Positions 44,102 through 52,683 of a stretch of DNA of 64,000 bases are shown piece after piece. The stretch's first letter is position 1. Each line of letters starts with the position of its first letter. The stretch comes from Cobetia amphilecti (GTDB lineage: Bacteria > Pseudomonadota > Gammaproteobacteria > Pseudomonadales > Halomonadaceae). The stretch is from the NCBI RefSeq assembly GCF_030010415.1, contig NZ_JASCSA010000015.1. The stretch is one strand, 5' to 3'. The notes beneath the pieces were generated by a model. It had not been told where the DNA came from, ran no database searches, and was given only the letters and a program-made list of their open reading frames with translations. A program made the translations under genes and the position numbers.

Positions 44102-46399
44102 TCACTTCCAGACCTGGGAAGCGAAGCCGCGCCAGTAGTCATCCATGTCGCGATAGCTGGTCATGTCATACAGGCTGAACTTGCGGCTGAGACGTGCGCC
44201 ACCATCGCGGGTCAGCGGGTTCCAGGCCAGGCCGACAGTGTCGCGGCTGGAGTGCATGAAGAACGCATCCAGCGGCAGCACGATGTAGAGGCCCTTGTCG
44301 AAGCTACCCTCGCCGAAGTCGTCGCCGGCATCGGTGAAGGTGGCCCAGGCGCCCATGCGTGCGCCATTGGCGAAGCCGCGTGAGAGATCCAGCGTCATGC
44401 CGACATCTTCTGCCAGGTAGCGGCCGAAGCTGGCCTTGGCCAACACGTCTTCATAGCCGGTATCCCAGTAGATGCTGGCATGGCCAGTGGTGGTCGAGTA
44501 ATCGCGCAGGCCGAACTGTTGATCGAACTCGCGCTGCTTGACCCAGTTCACATCGACCCCGTAGGCCAGTGGCGAGCCCAGCGGGCGATAGAGCACCTCC
44601 GCGCCCACACCGGCATACATCATTTCCAGAATGCCGCCATAGGCCATACCGTACCAGTCACGTCCGAACTGGTGTGTGCGGGTGTACTGCAGGTTATTGA
44701 TGCCGACGTCGGTCTCTTCGATATAGCGACCGATATAGGAGCGAACCCTGGGCAGCTTGGAGTCCGAGATGTAATCGAACTTGTCGAAGTTGTCGAACAG
44801 GGTCAGCTGCGCCGAACCGGAGAGCCAGCCGTGACGATCGGTCCGCCATGAGGCGGAGCCGCGCAGATAGGCCTGATACAGGTAGCCATCCGGGCCGCCG
44901 ATGTTCTGGTTGAGGCCAGGCGAGAAGCCGGCGCTCCAGCGATCATCAGGATTCTCGAGCAGCACCTTTTCACCGCTGTAGCGGGCCGCACCTTCGCCAT
45001 CCTCATCCGTCGGCTCAGTAGTCGCCAACGCATAGACGCTGTGGGTATAACGCAGCTGCTGGCGCGCATCGTGTCCGGCGCTGACGACATCGGCGCGGGA
45101 GTGGACATCTTCGCGCGTGTCCAGGCCGCCAGAACGCAGGCGGTAATGGAAGCTCTCGAAATCGTCATCCAGCCGGTTGTGCAGCACGCGGTTGGCACGC
45201 CCTTCGGCCTGAGCGGTGGAGCGGAAACGTGTACTCTCACCACTGACGATCAGCGCTGTTCCCTCACGTGAGAGGCTATCGACGCGAATGCCCGATTGCG
45301 CCTGGATCTCGCGGGAGAGATCAGGCCAGCTGACCTTGTTGCGCGTGGGGGTCTTGGCATTCAGGCGTTCCGGCGGGCTATCCAGCTTGGCCTGCGAGAG
45401 CCCGGCGAGATCCACCCCGAAGTTGACGCCGAACATCGCGGTATTGCCACGCTCCCAGCCGGCCTTGACGGTCAGGTTGTCGGTCACGCTCAGGCGGGCG
45501 CCCAGGTTGATCGGGCTGTCCTGCTCTTGATCGTTGTCCTGCGGCTCGCTCTGATAGTCATTGCCATCAAGCTCTGCCATCAACACCAGCGGGTCCCACG
45601 GTGTCTGCCATTCCACGCCGCCGAAGATACCGACATCACCCTTGAACAGGCTGTTGAGGGAGAACTCACCGCCCTGATCACCGCCAGTCTCGCCACGCCC
45701 GGGGCGGTCGTTGTAGCTGTCACGCACCCAGCCGAGCGGATTGCTGATATCACCGCGTGAACCGAGATAGCCCCAGCCAAGGCCCAGCGTGAAGTCGAGG
45801 TCATACCAGCGCTTGCTGGCGACCAGGTACTCACTGCCGAACAGGCTGGTACCACCCATGTCGCGCAGGCCGACCGCGACTTCGGGCAGATAACGGCTCT
45901 CTTCCCACAGACGAAACTTGGCGTCGACACCCTTGTCCAGGTAGTTGCGGTCGCCAGCGATGGCTTCGCCGTACAGGCGGTTGGTGACTTCCGTGTAGCG
46001 GAAGCCGACCTCCAGCCAATCGAGCGGCTGCAGGCTGACGTTATAGCGCAGGTAGGGCTCCACCTCTGTATAGGAGAAGTGAATGCTGCCCGGTTTCTGC
46101 ATGCGCGCGGTGGGGGTCTGCATCAGGCCGACGCCACCGAAGTCAGATTGCCCATGCCCCAGGCCGCTGAGACGTGTCTCGATCGGCTGCGGACCATCCA
46201 GCAGACCGGCGTAGCTCATCGGGGCCAGCAGCACGCCCGCACTGAGCATGGCCAGCTGCCGGATAGCGCGCGTCAAGGGGGTGAGCCGGGCACGCGCCGG
46301 TGCCATGGAAGAGAAGTGCGAATGATCCATGCTGTCTGCTGCCATCCTTTGCCTGCCTGAGCACGAGGCGTCCTGCTGTGTCATTGTCACGTCGCTCAT
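44102..46399 (-). CDS. yjbH: YjbH/GfcD-family outer-membrane protein for polysaccharide export
   Basis: A 765-residue protein with a signal segment (LTRAIRQLAMLSAGVLLAPMSYAG) and the YjbH N-terminus (SDFGGVGLMQTPTARMQKPGSIHFSYTEVEPYLRYNVSLQPLDWLEVGFRYTEV). Many alternating aromatic/polar strands and a C-terminal aromatic end (GFASQVWK) fit a large beta-barrel. YjbH and GfcD are needed for exopolysaccharide or group 4 capsule secretion. ATG 46399 overlaps the upstream stop by ATGA; a start at the MAPARARL methionine would also suit the signal peptide. Confidence 0.9.
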   Translation of the reverse strand: MSDVTMTQQDASCSGRQRMAADSMDHSHFSSMAPARARLTPLTRAIRQLAMLSAGVLLAPMSYAGLLDGPQPIETRLSGLGHGQSDFGGVGLMQTPTARMQKPGSIHFSYTEVEPYLRYNVSLQPLDWLEVGFRYTEVTNRLYGEAIAGDRNYLDKGVDAKFRLWEESRYLPEVAVGLRDMGGTSLFGSEYLVASKRWYDLDFTLGLGWGYLGSRGDISNPLGWVRDSYNDRPGRGETGGDQGGEFSLNSLFKGDVGIFGGVEWQTPWDPLVLMAELDGNDYQSEPQDNDQEQDSPINLGARLSVTDNLTVKAGWERGNTAMFGVNFGVDLAGLSQAKLDSPPERLNAKTPTRNKVSWPDLSREIQAQSGIRVDSLSREGTALIVSGESTRFRSTAQAEGRANRVLHNRLDDDFESFHYRLRSGGLDTREDVHSRADVVSAGHDARQQLRYTHSVYALATTEPTDEDGEGAARYSGEKVLLENPDDRWSAGFSPGLNQNIGGPDGYLYQAYLRGSASWRTDRHGWLSGSAQLTLFDNFDKFDYISDSKLPRVRSYIGRYIEETDVGINNLQYTRTHQFGRDWYGMAYGGILEMMYAGVGAEVLYRPLGSPLAYGVDVNWVKQREFDQQFGLRDYSTTTGHASIYWDTGYEDVLAKASFGRYLAEDVGMTLDLSRGFANGARMGAWATFTDAGDDFGEGSFDKGLYIVLPLDAFFMHSSRDTVGLAWNPLTRDGGARLSRKFSLYDMTSYRDMDDYWRGFASQVWK

Positions 46400-47328
46400 G
46401 GAGTGTCGCCCTGAGGGAGCGAGCCACTGTCCTTGTCATCGCGGTAATCACTGTCATCACTGTCAGTGTATTGCCGCGCTACCTGCAGGTAGTCGCGCTG
46501 CTGCGGCTCTCCCGTGATGGCGTCCACGCTGCGGCACTCCTTGCCCGGCCATTGCAGACTCAACCACTCGGGCAGGCTGCGATTGACCCAGGCGGCGGCC
46601 GCCGAGATACGCGGCATGTTGACCACGACACGGTCGCCCGGCGCCAGCGTATAGGGCTGGTCGTTCCAGGCGCTGATGCCGCGGACGATGATTCTGCCGC
46701 CCAGCGTGATGACACTGGCGTGTTCCGAGTCCGCCTGCGCGCCCGGTAGGCCGGCGATGGCGTCGTGCAGTGTCAGACCGGGGCGCCAGTCCAGCTGACG
46801 CACGCCTACGGCACTCCAGAGTTGAATGCGCGTCTCGGCCTGACATTGACCTATCCAATCACCCGTCGTGAGCGGGATGTCCAGACGCGGAAAACGCCAC
46901 AGAGCGATGGGATCGATCCGCCCGACCTGACGCCCCTCGACCGGCGTGCGACCGATGATGCGCATCCAGTGCTTGAGCCCTTCAGCCGACAGTCGATCAT
47001 CAAAGACGGCCTGCGAGCTCAACTGACGCAGCTCGAAGAAAAGGCGGCGCCCCAGCTCACGTGTCCTGTCGCGTGTCTGCTGGGTCGCCACGAACGCATG
47101 CGGCCACCCGATACCATTGGCATCTGTCAGCACGCCGAGCTGGCGCGATAGCGCCTCACTGATGGTCAGTGTCTGTGCGCTGGCATCCTGGTCTTGGGAT
47201 GGGCCTGACGATGCTGCCGGAGTCTCGCTGGCCAGCGCTGCGCCAGGTAGCAAAAGTGCACCGCAAGCAGAGGCGAGCATCGCTACGCCAAGGGCGGCCT
47301 TCAGACGTTCATGCAGATAGCTTTTCAC
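46396..47328 (-). CDS. GfcC/YjbG-family capsule assembly protein
   Basis: From GTG 47328 it is 310 residues with a clear signal peptide (AALGVAMLASACGALLLPGAALA). The GfcC-type body ends with a SLBB-like part (GVRQLDWRPGLTLHDAIAGLPGAQ; YTLAPGDRVVVNMPRIS). The frame is open to 47682, but GTG 47328 has CGAGG 7 bp upstream and gives a proper signal peptide, so the longer form is rejected. It is third of four genes yjbEFGH/gfcABCD. Confidence 0.85.
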   Translation of the reverse strand: MKSYLHERLKAALGVAMLASACGALLLPGAALASETPAASSGPSQDQDASAQTLTISEALSRQLGVLTDANGIGWPHAFVATQQTRDRTRELGRRLFFELRQLSSQAVFDDRLSAEGLKHWMRIIGRTPVEGRQVGRIDPIALWRFPRLDIPLTTGDWIGQCQAETRIQLWSAVGVRQLDWRPGLTLHDAIAGLPGAQADSEHASVITLGGRIIVRGISAWNDQPYTLAPGDRVVVNMPRISAAAAWVNRSLPEWLSLQWPGKECRSVDAITGEPQQRDYLQVARQYTDSDDSDYRDDKDSGSLPQGDTP

Positions 47329-47437
47329 GACACCTCGACGGGCAAGAGACACGACACCTCGATGGACAGAAGACACACTGCCGACTCGTGCAGCCGGGGC
47401 GGCATGATCATGGCGCTGAAAGAAAATTTCTTGGCAT

Positions 47438-48259
47438 TTACCACCAGCCACGCGCGACCTCCCAGCTCCAATAATGAGAATCCGGCCAGGGTTGAACATC
47501 CGCCGCCCAGATTCTTGGTGCCGCATTGGCATCAGTCGAAGGCGCAATCGCATATCGATTGACGCTACGCGAGCCATCTTGCCAGAGGATGTTTTCCTCA
47601 CACTGGGCCACTGTCTGATCGCCCAACGGCAAGGCCTGCACGGAGGGGGGCGCGCATTGCCAGCTTGCCTGGCCCTGCGCATAGCCCTCTATCCCATCGG
47701 CGCGCTGCCAGCGTGAGTGAATCACGTAGCTGGGCGTGGATTCGCCCCTGTCCAGCGCAGACATCAGCGTGGTCAGTAATACATCGCGTCGCATGTCCAG
47801 CAGGTCGGTCACGAAGCCGGCGGTACCGCTCAGCCAGCCGTTCTCTAGACGCACGAAGGCATGATCCGCGGTTTCAAAACGGGCTAGCTCTGTCGTGCTC
47901 GAAGGCTGTCTTGCTTTCGACTCAACAGGCGTGGCGGAAGAGGACAGGGCTGCCAGAGGTGTCAGCCCTGCGTGTTCTTGCTGATAGGCCGCGTCCGTTG
48001 CGTCCATGTCTTTGCGCGTCGCTGTCTCCAGAGACGCCAGCACCACCATCCCGGTGTTGCCGTCGTAGCTTAAGCGCAGCGTGGCATAGGGCAGGGCGCG
48101 CGCGCGCTCGGCATCGAATTGGTCGCTGTCGATGAACGCCAGAGCGGTTTGCGCAATCTGTCCCTGCTCAAGAGAAGAGCAACCACCGAGCATCAGCGCA
48201 CCAGACACAAGCAAAGGGGCCGCCAGGCGGCCCCCCATCGTGATGGTTGTCGGCTTCAT
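47438..48259 (-). CDS. GfcB/YjbF-family lipoprotein
   Basis: A 273-residue lipoprotein with signal and lipobox LMLGGCSSLEQG, lipidated at Cys near residue 27. Family stretches are LPYATLRLSYDGNTGMVVLASLE, RFETADHAFVRLENGWLSGTAGF, and a closing tryptophan-rich WPDSHYWSWEVARGWW. Compared with E. coli GfcB it has an inserted Ser/Thr/Ala stretch around residues 95-120. It belongs to the polysaccharide export operon and lies 5 bp after the GfcA-like gene. Confidence 0.85.
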   Translation of the reverse strand: MKPTTITMGGRLAAPLLVSGALMLGGCSSLEQGQIAQTALAFIDSDQFDAERARALPYATLRLSYDGNTGMVVLASLETATRKDMDATDAAYQQEHAGLTPLAALSSSATPVESKARQPSSTTELARFETADHAFVRLENGWLSGTAGFVTDLLDMRRDVLLTTLMSALDRGESTPSYVIHSRWQRADGIEGYAQGQASWQCAPPSVQALPLGDQTVAQCEENILWQDGSRSVNRYAIAPSTDANAAPRIWAADVQPWPDSHYWSWEVARGWW

Positions 48260-48264
48260 GGTGA

Positions 48265-48606
48265 TCAGAAGGTACCTGTAGTGCCAGTGGTACCTGTCGT
48301 GCCAGTAGTACCTGTAGTGCCAGTAGTACCTGTAGTGCCGGTGGTGCTACTGCTGCTGTCATCGCCAGAGGCTACCTTGGCTGCAACACCCACGGCTGCC
48401 GCGACTCCTACCGCCACTGTCGCGATCGTTCCTGCAGCCATGCCGCCAGCTGCGCCAGCTCCGGCAGCTGCACCACCACCGGCGCCAGCGCTGGTTGACG
48501 AAGTGCTAGCCTGAGCAGGCGCTTCGCTTTCAGCATGGGCCATTATTGAGGCCATCGGAGACAGTGCTAAACCAGTAATGGCCAGCAAAGTAGAAATACG
48601 TTTCAT
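48265..48606 (-). CDS. GfcA/YjbE-like small secreted protein with repeats
   Basis: From ATG 48606 (AGAGGGG upstream) it is 113 residues: signal peptide MKRISTLLAITGLALSPMAS..., a Gly/Ala-rich middle (SAGAGGGAAAGAGAAGG), a hydrophobic stretch (IATVAVGVAAAVGVAAKVASG), and a C-terminus of Thr-Thr-Gly repeats encoded by a tandem array. E. coli GfcA and YjbE are likewise small and Thr-rich. It is the first gene of the four-gene operon. An in-frame upstream ATG at 48657 has no ribosome site. Confidence 0.82.
   Translation of the reverse strand: MKRISTLLAITGLALSPMASIMAHAESEAPAQASTSSTSAGAGGGAAAGAGAAGGMAAGTIATVAVGVAAAVGVAAKVASGDDSSSSTTGTTGTTGTTGTTGTTGTTGTTGTF
48272..48343. repeat. 18-bp coding minisatellite in gfcA-like gene
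   Basis: Four near-identical units of GTACCTGTAGTGCCAGTA (plus-strand reading), each encoding two Thr-Gly-Thr triplets on the minus strand. The unit is a multiple of three, so copy-number change alters tail length without a frameshift. Confidence 0.9.
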
Positions 48607-49880
48607 GTGATTCCCCTCTTTCATGTTTGGTGAAAATCTGCGCGCGTTTTCGCCCATGCCAAGTTCTTATTTTCTGTATTATTGTTTCTTTTCGGGAAAC
48701 AATGGGTGAGGCGAGACAGTAATGATGCGTGCTCTCTATCGCCCCGTGAGGCAGGTTTCAATACGCGAATATTTAGAAAATTAGCAGAGTTTAGGTTGTT
48801 GGTCGACTGACATCTAACCGTAAACAACCATCGAATATGATGATCGAGTCATCTTGCTTGGCGAGTATGCTCCTGCGGTCGTGAAAAGGTCACAAAAAGC
48901 ACTAGTTAGGAAATTTGGGCAAGTTTGTCAAAGAGTAATTTCTTGTGTGAAGGATGACCGCTACAGCTCATCATCATCTTGTGAAAATCTATTCCAATAC
49001 TGTTCAATCGCTTTTCGATGGATGGAATGGTTAGTTGGGTATTAGGTTAATAGTTCTTTTTGTAATTTTTTTTATCATTATGGTGTATAAGCGTATCCGA
49101 TTAGATCTCGGCAACGCGGGCTGTCTCTTTTCGGGTACATAATGGTTCATTACCTGTTGCCCTGTGATTCAGATCTTGGGTCTAGGTTGGCTAAAAATTA
49201 CTATTAAAAACAGTGCTTTAAGTGAATTTATTGCGGGTTTCAGGCCTTTTGATCGGCAGATGAATATGAATAAAGGGTGGAACGAAAGTCCCAGAATGCA
49301 TTATCATGCATCCCTTATGAATATGTATGTGTTGCCTTTTAGAGACAGTGCGGGTGCGGATATTGGCAAGCGGCAAAGGAGTGATGACTGGTGTATCTGT
49401 ATCTTGCTACCGACACCTAGAAAAATTTTCCGATTGCTTACCCATGAGTGGGGCCTTGGCCACACCGCAAAAGCGCTTAGCTAGAAGAGCTCCAGTGTTG
49501 GTAGAGCGATATGGATATACCTTGAATATTGACTATTTGGCTGGATTTAGGATCGCCTTGGCTTGGCAGGGACCTAGCACCAGAATTGGGCATTTCGATG
49601 CTTTTTTTAGATTTCTTGCACCGTATTGTTTAGGTCTTACTGCATGGCCTTTAGCATATGCTGATATATCTTCATTTCGCTTGCGTGGTTTTAGCGCGTA
49701 ACTGTCCAATTTCTCACAAACACCGTACGCCGAACTGGTGAACGGTACATAAATTGCTGCTATATGATTCTTGTTAGGACGTATTGATTCACCTAAGGAA
49801 ATAGGTGAGACCACCCTAAATAAGTAAAATGTCATCAAGATATCCATGTCAGGGCCTCAGGGATGTGCCGTCAACCACCC
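48607..49880. other. AT-rich region between the two polysaccharide operons
   Basis: About 1.3 kb between the divergent gfcA-like gene and the ops element. It is much more AT-rich than the gfc genes and has only unlikely short frames (106 and 124 codons at 49164-49701, 104 on the minus strand) without family resemblance. It must hold the promoters of both operons and a long 5' leader for the wza transcript. I could not single out promoter boxes with confidence. Confidence 0.5.
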
Positions 49881-49883
49881 TGG

Positions 49884-49895
49884 GGCGGTAGCGTG
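49884..49895 (+). promoter_or_regulatory. ops element (JUMPstart), RfaH recruitment site
   Basis: GGCGGTAGCGTG matches the ops consensus in full, preceded by CAACCACCCTGG as in JUMPstart sequences ahead of capsule and O-antigen operons. RfaH loads here on paused RNA polymerase and suppresses termination. The orientation points toward wza and the downstream cluster. An insertion sequence now separates it from wza. Confidence 0.85.
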
Positions 49896-49931
49896 CCCAA
49901 AATCAGGCCGCGCACTCAAAATGCCGATTGA

Positions 49932-49941
49932 GCCGGAGAGC
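49932..49941. repeat. Target-site duplication, left copy
   Basis: GCCGGAGAGC directly abuts the left end of the insertion sequence and is repeated exactly at 51184-51193. A 10-bp duplication is usual for the ISAs1 family. Confidence 0.92.
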
Positions 49942-51183
49942 CAGGGAAAATGCATGAAAAACCGCTCTACGACGGGCCTCGTAGCGCTTTACCAAAAGGA
50001 CATCATGTGGTCATTTAGCAGCTTTCGCTCATGGATGATCCGATGCTGACACCGTCTCTTATGCACCATTTATCGATTGTTTCCGACTTCCGCCAGGCGT
50101 GGAAAGTGCAGCATCAGCTGTCGGATATCTTGTTTCTGATCGTCTGTGCGGTGATCTGTGGTGCAGAAGGTTGGGATGAAATCGAAGATTTTGGCCACGC
50201 GAAGTTGGACTTTCTTCGCCAGTACGGCGATTTTAAGGCTGGCGTGCCGAGCCACGATACCTTGGCCAGGGTGATGGCCCTGGTGAATGCCGAGCAGCTG
50301 CAAACTGCATTCGCTGAGTGGATGAAAAGTTGCCATGACGTGACTGAGGGCGCAGTGGTAGCCATTGATGGCAAGACATTGCGTGGCTCGTATTGCCGTG
50401 GCAAGAACAAGGGTGCGATCCACATGGTCAGTGCCTTCAGCGCGGCTAATGGTGTCGTGCTAGGGCAGGTGAAGACGGCGCAGAAGTCGAATGAGATTAC
50501 GGCGATTCCCGAGCTGCTAAAGCTACTCAATCTGCAAGGCTGCTTGGTGACAATTGATGCCATGGGCTGCCAGAAAAAGATCGCCACTCAGGTCCTGCAG
50601 AAGGGTGCCGATTACCTGCTATCGGTAAAGGGGAATCAGCCAGCTTTGGCTGCCGCCTTCGAGACGGCATTCCCAATAACCAAGGTGGCAAGCTTTTCGG
50701 GAGACTCGTATATCACGGATGAAAAGAACCGCGGCCGGCAAGAGACGCGTTATCACATTGTGAGTGAGATTACTGAAGAGTTTCAAGAGCTTAGCTACGA
50801 ATGGTCGGGCTTGAAAACGGTAGGGGTGGTGATGAGTTTTCGCCAAGAGGGCGATGAGGCTCCTGAAGAGCCGATGATCCGCTACTACATTAGTTCAGCC
50901 GAGTTGACCGCCAAGAAGCTCGCCGAAGCAGCTCGGCAGCACTGGCATATTGAGGCCAAGCTCCACTGGTCTTTGGATGTGGCGCTTCGTGAAGATGCCT
51001 GCAAAATCCACCGCGGACAGGCGGCGGAGAACCTCGCCAGGGTCCGGCATATTGCGCTGAATTACCTGAAAGGAGAGAAATCTTTCAAAGGCGGAATTCG
51101 GCGGAAACAGAAGAAAGCGGCACTGGTTGAGACATATCTTGCTGACATTCTCGCGGTCTGAAAGCTTTCATGCGTTTTCCCTG
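49942..51183 (+). mobile_element. ISAs1-family insertion sequence, complete
   Basis: A 1242-bp element bounded by inverted repeats CAGGGAAAATGCATGAAA (left) and its near-complement ending TTTCATGCGTTTTCCCTG (right, one mismatch). It is flanked by a perfect 10-bp target duplication. It contains one intact transposase. It sits 46 bp after the ops element and 261 bp before wza, in the leader of the polysaccharide operon, in the same orientation as the operon. The intact ends suggest a recent insertion. Confidence 0.93.
50031..51161 (+). CDS. ISAs1-family transposase
   Basis: A 376-residue DDE transposase, as in ISAs1 and H-repeat proteins: LSDILFLIVCAVICGAEGWDEIEDFG, VPSHDTLARVMALV, AIDGKTLRGSYCRG (first Asp), VTIDAMGCQKKIA (second Asp), KGNQP, and the Glu region HWHIEAKLHWSLDVALREDACKI. 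Full length with no frame damage, so the element should be mobile. Starts at ATG 50031; ATG 50043 is an alternative. Confidence 0.95.
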   Translation: MDDPMLTPSLMHHLSIVSDFRQAWKVQHQLSDILFLIVCAVICGAEGWDEIEDFGHAKLDFLRQYGDFKAGVPSHDTLARVMALVNAEQLQTAFAEWMKSCHDVTEGAVVAIDGKTLRGSYCRGKNKGAIHMVSAFSAANGVVLGQVKTAQKSNEITAIPELLKLLNLQGCLVTIDAMGCQKKIATQVLQKGADYLLSVKGNQPALAAAFETAFPITKVASFSGDSYITDEKNRGRQETRYHIVSEITEEFQELSYEWSGLKTVGVVMSFRQEGDEAPEEPMIRYYISSAELTAKKLAEAARQHWHIEAKLHWSLDVALREDACKIHRGQAAENLARVRHIALNYLKGEKSFKGGIRRKQKKAALVETYLADILAV

Positions 51184-51193
51184 GCCGGAGAGC
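51184..51193. repeat. Target-site duplication, right copy
   Basis: GCCGGAGAGC immediately after the right inverted repeat, identical to the left copy. Joining the two copies restores the pre-insertion leader sequence. Confidence 0.92.
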
Positions 51194-51444
51194 CTATCGC
51201 AGGCCTTGCGCAATGCAGGCCAACATCAGACAGCTCTCTGGCTGTCCACGAGATTCACCAGCGCATCCTTTCTCTACATTCTGTCTCTTCACCCTGACCG
51301 ATAACTCGGGACTCCGCTGCTGAGCCTATTTTTGGTTGACGACTTTCGATTGACTACGTCTACGTCGCGGCCTGGCCACGACGCCTTCTCTTCCAGGGCA
51401 GCATGAGGCTGCCCATTCCATCTTGCAGTTTTCGGGGGTTTTAC

Positions 51445-52608
51445 ATGATCAAGGTCACCATGTTTGGCAAGGGCTGTGCGCTGTCGCCGCGCCCCCGCCT
51501 GGCAATGACCACCGCGCTGTTGATTGCCATGTTGTCTACCACGGGCTGTGCTTTCGCCCCCGGTGGCGATATGGATTATCAGACAGAAACGGCCCCACTG
51601 GATGATGCGCTTGAGGTCAAGCCGATCACCTTTGGCATGGTAGATGCCCTGAATGACATTCGTGGTCAGGGCCAGCGTGACAATCAGCTGCTTGAGCAGC
51701 AGCTGGCCGATTACGATTACCGCATCGGTCGCGGAGATGTACTCAACATCATCGTCTACGATCACCCCGAACTGACCATCCCTGCCGGTTCTGAACGCAG
51801 TGCCATTGAATCCGGCAATAGCGTGCACAGCGATGGCACCATCTTTTATCCCTACATCGGGCGCGTCAAAGCATCGGGATTGACGGTCAAGGAACTGCGC
51901 GCCGTCATCGAACGTCGCCTGTCTGGTTATATTGCCTCACCGCAGATCGATGTGCAGGTAGCGGCATTTAAGTCCCAGAAGGTCTATGTCACCGGCCAGG
52001 TGGAAATGCCGGGAATTCTGCCGATCACCAATGTTCCGCTGACCATCCTGGATGCCGTCAATCAGGCAGGTGGCCTGTCGCCGCTAGCAAACTGGCACGA
52101 TGTGGTACTGACGCGTGATGACAGTGATGAACACTTCTCGCTGTATGACTTGTTGCAGAACGGTGCACTGAGCAACAACCGCTTACTGCGCGATGGCGAT
52201 GTGCTGCATATCCCGGATGTGGGCAATCAGAAAGTCTACGTGATGGGTGAGGTTCAACTGCCGGGCAGCCTAGCAATGGGGAATTCGCGTATTTCACTGA
52301 CGGATGCCATTGCCCAGTCAGGTGGTATCGATGAAGGCCAGGCCGATGCCAAGGGTATCTTCGTAGTGCGACGTGCCAACACCAGCACCGGCAAGCTGGC
52401 GACCGTTTATCAGTTGGATGCCCGCGATTCGGCAGCTTTCGTCATCGGTGCCGAATTCATGCTCCAGCCTTCTGATGTGGTCTACGTCACTGCAGCGCCG
52501 CTCAGTCGTTGGAACCGTGTCGTTAATCAGCTGATGCCGACCCTGACTGCCGTCTATCAGGTAACGCGTTCTGCCAGTGATTTTGATGATCTAAGTAATG
52601 ATGATTGA
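51445..52608 (+). CDS. wza: Outer-membrane polysaccharide exporter Wza
   Basis: A 387-residue outer-membrane lipoprotein that forms the octameric export channel. Signal and lipobox LSTTGC with Cys35 lipidated. Polysaccharide-export domain YRIGRGDVLNIIVYDHPELTIP, then GTIFYPYIGRVKASGLTVKELRAVIERRLSGYI, and two SLBB domains (VYVTGQVEMPGILPITNVPLTILDAVNQAGG; VYVMGEVQLPGSLAMGNSRISLTDAIAQSGG). ATG 51445 follows CGGGGG; the frame upstream to 51403 lacks a ribosome site. GC-rich like the chromosome, unlike the next gene. It corresponds to GfcE of group 4 capsules. Confidence 0.95.
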   Translation: MIKVTMFGKGCALSPRPRLAMTTALLIAMLSTTGCAFAPGGDMDYQTETAPLDDALEVKPITFGMVDALNDIRGQGQRDNQLLEQQLADYDYRIGRGDVLNIIVYDHPELTIPAGSERSAIESGNSVHSDGTIFYPYIGRVKASGLTVKELRAVIERRLSGYIASPQIDVQVAAFKSQKVYVTGQVEMPGILPITNVPLTILDAVNQAGGLSPLANWHDVVLTRDDSDEHFSLYDLLQNGALSNNRLLRDGDVLHIPDVGNQKVYVMGEVQLPGSLAMGNSRISLTDAIAQSGGIDEGQADAKGIFVVRRANTSTGKLATVYQLDARDSAAFVIGAEFMLQPSDVVYVTAAPLSRWNRVVNQLMPTLTAVYQVTRSASDFDDLSNDD

Positions 52609-52683
52609 TTAAACACATAAAGATATTTCAATCATTTTTCAACGTTGGCTTTAATTAAAGCCGTAAAACTTAGAAGGTATTTT

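Noticed and set aside
47329..47682. N-terminal extension of the GfcC-like protein
   Set aside because: The GTG at 47328 gives a good ribosome site and signal peptide; the extension is Arg-rich and overlaps the end of the GfcB-like gene.
49164..49701. Two overlapping frames of 106 and 124 codons before the ops element
   Set aside because: No family, no ribosome site, and they overlap in different frames; treated as leader DNA.
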